This document shows, piece after piece, positions 55,790 to 64,000 of a stretch of DNA of 64,000 nucleotides. The stretch lies in NCBI RefSeq assembly GCF_963678635.1, contig NC_087068.1, positions 54,274,213-54,338,212 on the forward strand, read 5' to 3'. The notes under the pieces were generated by a model. That model searched no databases. It saw only the letters and a list, made by a program, of their open reading frames with translations, and was not told the origin of the DNA. Origin of the DNA: Symsagittifera roscoffensis. Its lineage: Eukaryota > Xenacoelomorpha > Acoela > Convolutidae. Position 1 is the stretch's first letter. Every line of letters begins with the position of its first letter. The position numbers and the translations under genes are program-made.

Positions 55790-56600
55790 TTAGCTCACTG
55801 GCTTTGTAAGCTCTTAAAAAAGAGTCGAAGCTAGTAGCTTCACCCACAAATTTCATTAACTCCAGAGCTGAATGTCTACATTGCTTGCCTTTCAGTTATC
55901 CCAGTGTTAAGATATTTTGAATATCTTCAAACTCTTTATCGAGTGGGTTACTGTTTTTCAGCTTACTGTAAAAGTCATCATACAACGGTAGTTGTTGTTA
56001 ATCAAGCTTGTTGGGAGTATTGAATCACTCGTATGGAAAGCATCCTTTCATCTCACTGGCTTTGTAAGCTTTTAAAAAAGAGTCTAAGCTAGTAGCTCCA
56101 CCCAAAAATTTCATAAACTCCAGAAGCTGAATGTCTACAAATTTGAACGAAACAAAGTCGTTTGCTTTTTTGATAACTGAAGGCTCAACTTTCTTTTCGT
56201 TGATTAGGTAGGTAATGAGATATGATTTAACGTGGTTTATATCATACTGACCTCTGTTGATTCTAAATACTGGCAGAGTATTGGTGTATCTCTTCAGATG
56301 TTGCCTTAAATCAATCAACTGATTTTGTGAATCCTGAGAAATTGAGTGGAAGCGTGTAATTCTTCGTCATCTTCGGTAACTTCGTCTTCGTATTATCCCT
56401 CTTCAGTTTTACGGAAACTGCTTCGTTCCTTAAAAATTCTGATATGCGCGTGTAGCCACTTTTTGATGTTATTTCCAATTTCCAGAAACTTTGATTGCAT
56501 CGCCACCTTTTTTTCCGCCAAAAGTTTCCAGTTTGCCACGCATTCAAAAACGAGTGATTGTGGATCTTTGTCACATCAAAAATATGGGTTTGTCCGGCAA
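55790..56600 (-). pseudogene. polB: PolB exonuclease region, with a small tandem duplication
   Basis: 56318-56025 reads INRGQYDINHVKSYLITYLI, IKKANDFVSFKFVDIQLLEF and GGATSLDSFLKAYKASEMKG: exonuclease and linker part of PolB. A second, broken copy of its last 85 bp occurs at 55796-55880, about 260 bp further on. Confidence 0.65.
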
Positions 56601-57290
56601 ATTGGATGAGACTGACACTGATACGGGTTCAAGATTCCCGATCAAAATTATTGTTTCTCTCGGTTTTAATTTTTCGGAAGGAACGCAAACTGATTCAAAG
56701 TCAAACAAAGCGACATTTTAGTAAGGTTTGTTCTTTTGTTTTTTCAATGGTGAAACGGTCCGGTTTTTCAAACAACAAAGTGTTATTGATTTTAACGTAA
56801 AAGAAAATCAGAATAAAGTAAGTTTTTTTTGCTGTTGCTCAGGGAAAATCAACCAATCAGAATTCAGTATCGTTCAAGTTACGATGTTTTTTGGAGATCA
56901 ACCAACCAGAGTCCAGATTTTTCTAAAAGTGATCAAATTGTTTTTTTAACCCTAATCATTCGAAAAAATCTAACAAAAACATTTGAATTTTCACGAGTTA
57001 CTTTACATTCAAAAATGAGTGTTTGTGGATCTTTGTCACACCAAAAATATGGGTTTGTCCGGCAAATTGGATGAGATTGACACTGATATGAGTTCAATAT
57101 TCCCGATTCAAGTTATTGTTTGTGTCGGTTTTAGTTTTTGGGAAGGGACGCAAATTGATTTAAGGCCAAAAATGGAGACATTTTTAAATAAGTTTTGTTC
57201 TTTCGTATACTCAATAGTGAACCGGTCCAGTTTTTCAAACAACGTCTTTCGTAGAGCGTCAATAATATTTTTTGGTTAAGGTTTTGTTTC
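56536..57290. repeat. Tandem duplication in the PolB region
   Basis: 56536-56820 and 57008-57290 are direct copies (about 85% identical), sharing TTTGTCACA.CAAAAATATGGGT. The intervening 56795-57010 recurs at 58555-58785. On the minus strand the copies contain a fragment compatible with the upstream exonuclease region of PolB. Confidence 0.55.
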
Positions 57291-57544
57291 AGTCTTTGCA
57301 TTGAAGAAAGGGCTTGTTGAAATTTTGAGATAGATTGAAAAATGTATTGCAAATTGAGCATCGAAAGCATTTGAAAAAGCTGTCGATAAAATGAATATAA
57401 ATGATGTGGTTGCTAATTTGTAGAAGATTTACTGTATTTTCGTTTTTACCAATACTTCAACGAGCTAATTCTCTTACGTTGTCGCCGTCTTCAAAGTCGA
57501 TATCGTAGATAAAGAAATTTTTCCTAGTTCATCTTCAACTATTG

Positions 57545-58370
57545 GCAGATTATCCATTAACTACACAAAACTGTTTCGGATCACATGCTGATTTTTCAAA
57601 AAAACCAATAAAAGTCTTGGCGGTGCCTGTTTCAAGATTAGCTGTTCCATGTAAATGAACTGCAAGCACTCGTAAAAAAGTTTGCAAGCACAAATTGTCC
57701 TTGTATGGTTTTTTGTGTTTTGACTCGAAATCAAACAGTTTACTGATGACTTCTCAGAAGTGTTTCGGGAATCACTGAAAGTGGACAACCGCATAAAAAA
57801 ATCACTGAAACTGTGCCCCAAAGTTGTTACAGTGTTGATCAACTTGAATCGCCATGTGGCATGATGATTTTTGCGGCATAATCAAGTTTTTCAAAGACCT
57901 GATCTAGTTTTTCAATAAATAGATTGGGATATATTTTAGCGAGTTGAAAACTGAATACCTTGTGGCGTCGATTTTCCATCTCAGTATCTGTCAAGAAGTG
58001 TTGACAGGTATTCAACACAGCTCGTAGCTGATCACTGTGCTCTTCGGTTCCCGTGATCTTATTCTAATCAGCAACAGAACCATTTATTTTCATCGCTTTT
58101 AACTCGTGATCTTTTTTGCGATACTGTTTAAGTGATTAATAGCTTGGACACATTTTCTCATACGACACAAACTTTGTGGATTGTGGGGTTGACTTTACGT
58201 GCTTCTGGAAATTCTTTCGTATGGAAATTTTTTTCTTGGTGGTTGTAGTAGCAATAAATACATTCTGGGCAAGAAAAACAAATTTTCCGATAACGGGCGG
58301 CATTCGTCCGGACATACCACTTACAGCAGTCCTTGCATTTCATCTTCTCAATCCTGTCGGATGCCGGCAT
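57545..58370 (-). pseudogene. polB: PolB N-terminal region with zinc-binding Cys
   Basis: 58370-58158 has C11xxC, CFSCPECIYCYY and a later HKVC, a Cys-rich module seen ahead of the polymerase in such elements. Further down in several frames: NGTEEHSDQLRAVLNTCQHF, then YKDNLCLQTFLRVLAVHLHG and TAKTFIGFFEK, typical of the N-terminal half. Broken by stops throughout. Confidence 0.55.
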
Positions 58371-58488
58371 CTGAAAATAGTGTGAGATTTAGCATGCCCA
58401 AAACTGAATAATTTACATGGTAACTGCAAAATTGGGATACTTGAAATATCCCAAAAAACTTATTAGAATATTTATACTTACTCTGAAC

Positions 58489-58563
58489 TATTAATTGTAA
58501 CGTGTAGAGCTATTAATAATTGTAACGTGTAGAGCTAAGTGTAGAGCTATTAATTGTAACGTA
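58489..58563. repeat. Short tandem repeat, TTGTAACGTGTAGAGCTA unit
   Basis: Three to four imperfect copies of about 19-27 bp at the PolB N-terminal side of the Polinton. Confidence 0.5.
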
Positions 58564-58945
58564 AAAAAAATCAGAATGTAATAAATTTTATTTGCTGTTG
58601 CTCAGGGAAAATCAACCAATCATGATTCAGTATCGTGTTAGTAACGATGTTTTTTGGATATCAAGCATTCAGAGTCCAGAAAATTCTAAAAGTGATCAGT
58701 TTGTTATTTTTCAAAATCCTGATCATTATTTGAAAGTGTCTATCAAAAACGTTTTAATTTTCTCGAGTTAATTTACAAGAAAAAAGAAAAAAGCCCAATT
58801 GATTTTTTTATTGATGAAACAGATGCTGATTCCTATTTTTATCATTTTTGACGTTTTTATTGTACAAAAATTAGAGTTATACGACTAAGTAAGGCTCTCT
58901 TTTGAAAAATTTACTCAATCAAAAAACTTACTGAAGAACCAAGTT

Positions 58946-60410
58946 TTGGATATCAAAGATTTAAACTTGCCGGCAAAAGATAATACCTACTCGGCTGAAA
59001 TAAACCTTACTCTGTATCTTTTACTCAACTTATTGCTCAAAATGATCTTCTCAGAGCAAAACAGCAACCACATATGGGGAGTGTCTGAGCATGTGGGAAT
59101 GAACTACCCCGAGATTCCTGACTCTAGATATGTGGCTCAACCAGTCAACAACTTTCTCTTTCCTTGGAACGAGGAGATTTGATCAGGCAAAAGTCCCATC
59201 GCAATAGACGAAGATGAGGGGTTCTCTGAAACAACCACCAGCGATAGAAACTTGACAAGCTCTGCGTTCTATGGAAAATAATCAGAACTCTCGACAACAT
59301 TTTGATTAATAATTTTTGTAAATAGTTGTTGCATGTTCTTTATTTCGTCTTTTTGTAAATAATATCTTTTTTCAAACTCCTTTTATAATGAGAAAATATG
59401 AGTGGTTCAGGTTGAAAGACACAAAATGATTGAAAACAATTATATCACAAATTAAAGTAGCAATACAACGTTCGCAAACATATTAGGAAACTTTTTGTAC
59501 AAATCTTGAAGAGTTTTTGAACAGATGTTAATTTTAACTTCATCCTTTTTACGTCTTGTCAAAAGTAATTGAAACACCATTTGCATCTTGTCAAAAAAAC
59601 CTAACTTTTTTTAATATTTCGATTAAAAAAATTGAATCATTTTTCGCAATTTGTTTAAAAAAAAAATTCGTAACTTAATAAAAAAAGTGAAAACTGTTTT
59701 TGCAGTATTTTGAAAATCAAGAAGGAAAATGAAACACAAGAAGGACAATGTAATCAGTCTCACTGCATTCAGATTCGACTCTTCACTGCAAAAGAGAATG
59801 AAGCTCTGAAACAAGTTGCCTTTATCAACTATACTTTGATCGAAACCAATGACCTGCCCCAATTTCGGAGACTTGATGGTTGTTGAGAGCTGTAATGTAC
59901 AATAAATTGTGTTATTTTATTTTTTTTTGTTTTGTAATTTTATTCCCTATCCTCTCTAAAATTATTTTTTATTCAGTATTTGAGTTGAACAGTATGAGTT
60001 AGAAGTTAGGTTTTCAAGAATTTTATTCTAGCACAAAATGAAAAACTTCACAATAATTTGGGGTTTTTTCATATTTATCTAAAGGAAAGGTCTCAATAAA
60101 TTTCGCTTGCTGTTATGGAATCACAAAAATTACCAATCTTGCAGAACTTGGACGTAGACTCACAAATATTCTATTCTGAGTGGATTCTGCATAATGGTAG
60201 AAGATACTTTTTTAAGGATACCGATCCGATACCAAAAATAGATCTTCAGAATATCGTAGAAATATAAATCAATGGAAAAATGATCCATCGCAACAATTAC
60301 AAAGGAAAAAACATAATAATTTGCTCAATATACTTTATTCATTACTTGGTTATGTAGAGACATTCAAAAAAATTTGTATCATTATTGACGAATGTTCTGT
60401 AGAAATTGAA
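58946..60410 (+). pseudogene. Remnant plus-strand ORFs of the Polinton, unassigned
   Basis: Three open pieces: 58946-59182 (78 codons; VSEHVGMNYPEIPDSRYVAQ), 59701-59886 (NQSHCIQIRLFTAKENEALK), and 60115-60267 (MESQKLPILQNLDVDSQIFY), the last followed by INQWKNDPSQQLQRKKHNN in another frame. They lie where Polintons carry structural and auxiliary genes. No domain is recognised. Confidence 0.35.
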
Positions 60411-60984
60411 CGTAACAGAAATTGATTGAATTTCTCAGAATTTTTGAGATTATAAAGCAATATTTTCCTCGGATAGAGAAAGAGAAAATTTTTTTCTTCA
60501 TACCTGTTTTGTTTTAAACCCAATCATAAATTTGAAAGTTATGGACCAAAATATCTTTTGGAGGTTTAATTGGATACGGAAATTCCTGAAAGGAGTTTTT
60601 CTTGCAAACTACAAAATCAATACTTTACATGCAATTGTACAAGACTCTGCTGGATCTGTGAAAACTACTACGAAAAAAGGGCCTGGATAATGTTATATTG
60701 CACCTAGATTTACCAGTTCATGTTTTCTTGATCACATGACTGGATTACTTTCTGTTTATATGTGAAATAATTTGCTTCATCAGTACATGCATTGTTCGAT
60801 TGTTAGTCATTTCAACCAACGAACTCCAGAGAAAACTGTTAACATGATATGCATGTTTGTTTTGGATATTGATTGTACTAAAAACAAAATAGTAAAATAA
60901 TTAGGAGTTTAATTGGATGGAAAAACTGAAGGATATTCCTTTCCTTTTCCCTAAAATAACAAAGCAACACCCGAATCTACTTAA

Positions 60985-61540
60985 TGTAGAAATCATATTA
61001 CTGGATATCTTAAGAACGTACTTTTGTTTCCCTAGTAGGTCCAATTGGGTCTCAAAAATGTCATTTTTTTGAGTGGTTGCAAATTGGTTCTTTTCAACCA
61101 GCATTTGACAAAGTTTTCTACTTTTATCAAAATTATCAACGTCTTTACAGTCAAATGCCAAGAAGCAAGTTGAAATTTATCCGAGGAGTAGATATTAACT
61201 CGATTGAAAATCTTCCTCATATCGAAACTAGGTATCTGTTTTGTTTTGATAATTCATCTGAAGAAATTTCAAATTGCAAGTAATTTTTGAAATTTGCAAG
61301 CGATCTGAATACAATATACATCAAACACAATTTATTTCATTAAAACAAATCGGTAAGAGAAGTAGAGTTACAAAAGATGTACATAGTTGTCTTATTTGAG
61401 TCACCGAGAGATGTCTGACAAATCATCACATTAAGTCACTAGCTAGGACTAGGATCTCAATTGAAAGAGTTGTATCAAGATGCAACATCAGTTCCTTATG
61501 GTTATACACCTATTGGTTTAACAACAAAAAACAGTTGATT
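60985..61540 (+). pseudogene. FtsK/A32-like packaging ATPase, Polinton
   Basis: At 61038-61079 a degraded Walker A (GPIGSQKC, expected GxxGxGK[ST]) is followed by EWLQIGSFQPAFDKVFYFY, YQRLYSQMP and LKFIRGVDINSIENLP. The C-terminal part reads LFESPRDV, stop, QIITLSH, then LKELYQDATSVPYGYTPIG. Order and motifs are those of the Maverick ATPase. The Walker A has lost its Gly and Ser, so the enzyme is dead. Confidence 0.65.
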
Positions 61541-61590
61541 CACTTAGGTATTGCTCTAACAGTAGTTCTATTCCACCAAAAATTTTTACT

Positions 61591-61790
61591 AGCCGGAACA
61601 CATACAAAGTTTTAGAAGATGAGTACACAAAACGTCTCTATTCTCCCAATACATCAAAAATTTTCCCTAAGAAATCGAAAAAAGTTCATTCGCAACTGTC
61701 GAAAGCATTTCATTCAGTTTCTGAGCGAGTGTTTGGTAAACCTATTAAGAGGAGAGCTTCACATCCTTTGAAAACAATACGTAGTTGAAT
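61591..61790 (+). CDS. Small basic ORF next to the ATPase, Polinton
   Basis: About 66 codons, SRNTYKVLEDEYTKRLYSPN to KPIKRRASHPLKTIRS, strongly basic, ending in a stop at about 61787-61789. It could be a DNA-condensing or protease-associated minor protein. Start codon not identified. Confidence 0.35.
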
Positions 61791-62439
61791 ATCAAAAAAC
61801 AATTCAGATTTAACACAAAAAAGAAATCCTCTACACAAAGTAAGACCTAATTTAAGTTCAACTAAAATGTTACAATTGATATCTGTTTTCGCCCTATTTG
61901 TCATTAAACGATTGAAATAGTATGCAAAAAAATTGTTTTTATTCCGTACACACTTTATCAATAACAAAGTAAACTTCCAAGAAAACAAAAATTGGAACGA
62001 AAGCAAAAACAAACTGTACCAAAAAACTTTGATCCATATTACAGTGCTGAAAATGCGAGGTTGAGAACGAGTAACAATTAGCACCTTGTTGATTTTATTT
62101 TGCACTCTCCTAGAATTAAACTGAGCCAGTCCGAAAACATTACATCAGATATTCGGGACACAAACCAAGCCATTGTAGACTTTGAGTGTGCGTTAAAGCG
62201 AAAAATCACCAATGTTTTAGGTATTTAATTTACCATTTTGGAAACAACTCAACTTCTACTTAAACCTGTCAACCAGAATGCCGAAGCAAAAAACAGAGGA
62301 ATACTGATTCTTTTCAAAATCTGAAAAGATAAAACTAAACAGATTGTATTCTAGGGTAGAGATACGTACGGGTTTTTTCAAACTTTGAGTAAGACAAGTA
62401 GTTTAAGAAAAAAAAGTAGAACAATTCTTACAAACCAAG

Positions 62440-62870
62440 GCATTGTATACCATATTTGGTCCGTCAATCAGACATTTCCGAAGACTTCAAGCTTTTTCAA
62501 ATTATATCATTGAAATCTGGTGTATGGACTTGGCTTTCTAGACAAGTTAGCTAGTCAAAACAATGGAGTTAAATATTTATTAGTTGCTCTGGACATTTTT
62601 TGAGATTTCCAAAAATGAAAAAGAAGTATGCCGAAGAGACTTTGCAAGCTTTCAAAAAAATGATTTCGCAAAAAAAACACTCCTGGAAATTTTTGGGGTG
62701 ATAAAAGTACAGAATTTGAGGAGCTTTCAATAAAATCTTCCAAGGAGAAAAACTTTGAAGCTTACTGGACAATAAGTGAAACAAAAGCTTCATTTATTCT
62801 ATTTTTGTTATATTGAGGTTCATGTTAAAAGTTTGGTTACAAAATGAACTACTGGAAATTATCCGAGAGA
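62440..62870 (+). pseudogene. rve-type integrase, Polinton
   Basis: Pieces in two frames: EIWCMDLAF (first Asp), NNGVKYLLVALDIF, MKKKYAEETLQAFKKMIS, WKFWGDKSTEFEEL (second Asp) and TISETKASF (Glu). The pattern W.DLA, KYLL...D, T.AF..MI and D.STEF is that of Maverick c-integrases. Frameshifts and stops make it inactive. Confidence 0.6.
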
Positions 62871-63199
62871 TGTGAATCATTATGATTTTTTATCGATTTT
62901 GTATAATAAACTATTCCTGAAATATACTAAACCAAAATTCAACAATGACCACAGGATGAGAATTTAAAAAATTGATATTCCGTTCCAAAAACGATACAAG
63001 CATCAACTTAACGATTAAAAATTGAAATGTCATCATTATCAACAAAAAACCTGCAACATATATCACCAAAAATCCCAAAAAAAGGGTCTTTTAGAAAAAC
63101 TTTGTGAAAAAGAGCTGAAGAAATTTCAGATTAAAGGTAAATCATTTTTTAAACTACTTTTCTATCGACCAGTTGTCTTGGATTTTTTTACTATTGAGC

Positions 63200-63347
63200 T
63201 AGTTTCTTTTGCTTCTTTGAATTGTTTTCCGATAATATTCTAAATTTACAACCGGAACAAATACATTTTAAAGGAGAATGGGAGGTTGCTACTTCAGAAA
63301 TATTGTTTGATTCATTGTACCAAAACCTTACTGTAGGAAAGTTGTAA
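63200..63347 (+). pseudogene. Capsid/penton-like fragment, Polinton
   Basis: NILNLQPEQIHFKGEWEVAT then SEILFDSLYQNL to a stop at 63345-63347. The motif L.G.WEVA..EI near the N-terminus is common in a conserved structural protein of Mavericks. Only this N-terminal piece is left. Confidence 0.45.
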
Positions 63348-63351
63348 CATT

Positions 63352-64000
63352 CGCCCAAATACTACACAGCGACGGAGCGTAGAAAAAGTACCTATTAACG
63401 ACTGGCAGGCGTCAGTTACTTTAATCCTACTCGCTTTTCACCGTCTCGACCTTGCCAGTTGATTTTTGGTCTGTTTAGGGCAAAGTAAAAAGTTACCATT
63501 TTTAGGCCATCAGTCAAACGAATTTTGATCAGCTCCGTTTACATGCGAACACAACCACATAGCTGAGTCTCGGATCCTCAGACTACGTGATTGTCATTAA
63601 AAACACGGATCGAACAACCTATTTTAATATGTTTTTGTGTGACAGTTCTATATTAAATCCATTGGAGATGAATTGACCCTTTCATCTTTCTAGCTACTCA
63701 TATTCTAAAATATCAAATAATACCGGTGTTAATTTAAAGTTTCACGACATCCAAGTAGCTATACAGTCAGTTTTATACAGTCCATTCACATAAACAGTCT
63801 CTGGGGGACCAAGCCTCCGCTCCCGTAATATTCCTGCGATAACGCTCTTATCTCTCCCAATTTTTGGTCCGGGAGGGTTCCGTGGAATATTCCTTCCCAC
63901 TGAAACTTCCTTCTCCACTATTATCCACTGCTAAGAGCCTTATCGTGTGCTCTTCCATTGGAGATGGATTGACCCTTTCCTCTTTCTAGCTACTCATATT
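63352..64000. other. Unassigned sequence with a 44-bp spaced repeat
   Basis: Slightly higher G+C than the Polinton, no ORF. The 44 bp at 63661-63704 recur with two or three changes at 63957-64000 (period 296 bp), suggesting a tandem array or satellite entering the window. Confidence 0.4.

Larger units (their letters stand above)
53036..63351. mobile_element. Decayed Maverick/Polinton DNA transposon
   Basis: Protein-primed PolB on the minus strand (58370 to 53040), and on the plus strand a packaging ATPase (about 60985-61540), an rve integrase (about 62440-62870) and a capsid-like fragment (about 63200-63347). That gene set is specific to Maverick/Polinton elements. All genes have many stops. 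Terminal inverted repeats were not found, and several internal segments are duplicated. Confidence 0.75.

Overview
The window looks like transposon-rich, AT-rich nuclear DNA of an invertebrate animal. Evidence for a eukaryote: intron-like splice signals, a J-domain gene ending in an exon with a clean 3' splice site, several Ty3/gypsy-type LTR retroelements with envelope-like genes, and a decayed Maverick/Polinton. I cannot name the species. Almost all recognisable coding material belongs to mobile elements; the J-domain gene (34.8-35.7 kb) is the only convincing non-transposon gene.

Layout. (1) 1-2.9 kb, + strand: element C, a gypsy-type element, as the 3' end of one copy (integrase tail plus a macro-domain-like module), an untranslated/LTR stretch, then the gag of the next copy, cut off at about 2.89 kb. 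(2) 2.9-12.8 kb, - strand: element A, an old gypsy element with gag, RNase H end, integrase and the start of an envelope-like gene; protease/RT are missing. (3) 12.8-16.95 kb: mostly non-coding, with a few exon-like pieces. (4) 16.95-34.6 kb, - strand: element B, bounded by 0.55-kb direct repeats. It has gag, protease, RT, RNase H, integrase, an uninterrupted 803-codon envelope ORF, and at least twelve small accessory ORFs. Nine to ten of these form three repeated families and three are RING/zinc-ribbon-like. This is the most unusual locus here. (5) 34.8-35.7 kb, +: glycine-zipper/J-domain gene. (6) 36.0-48.1 kb, - strand: element D, a relative of A with about 1.27-kb LTRs, deleted gag-pol and a partly duplicated envelope-like gene. 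(7) 48.1-53.0 kb, +: two head-to-tail partial copies of element C. (8) 53.0-63.35 kb: a Maverick/Polinton remnant with PolB on -, and ATPase, integrase and a capsid-like fragment on +. (9) 63.4-64 kb: unassigned, with a 44-bp repeat at 296-bp spacing.

Functionally, B reads as a retrovirus-like element: gag-pol for replication, an envelope for membrane fusion, and a set of accessory proteins of unknown role on both sides of the core genes. Gag and pol carry several frameshifts and stops while env is open throughout. Statements on family membership rest on motifs read by eye; no database search was possible.
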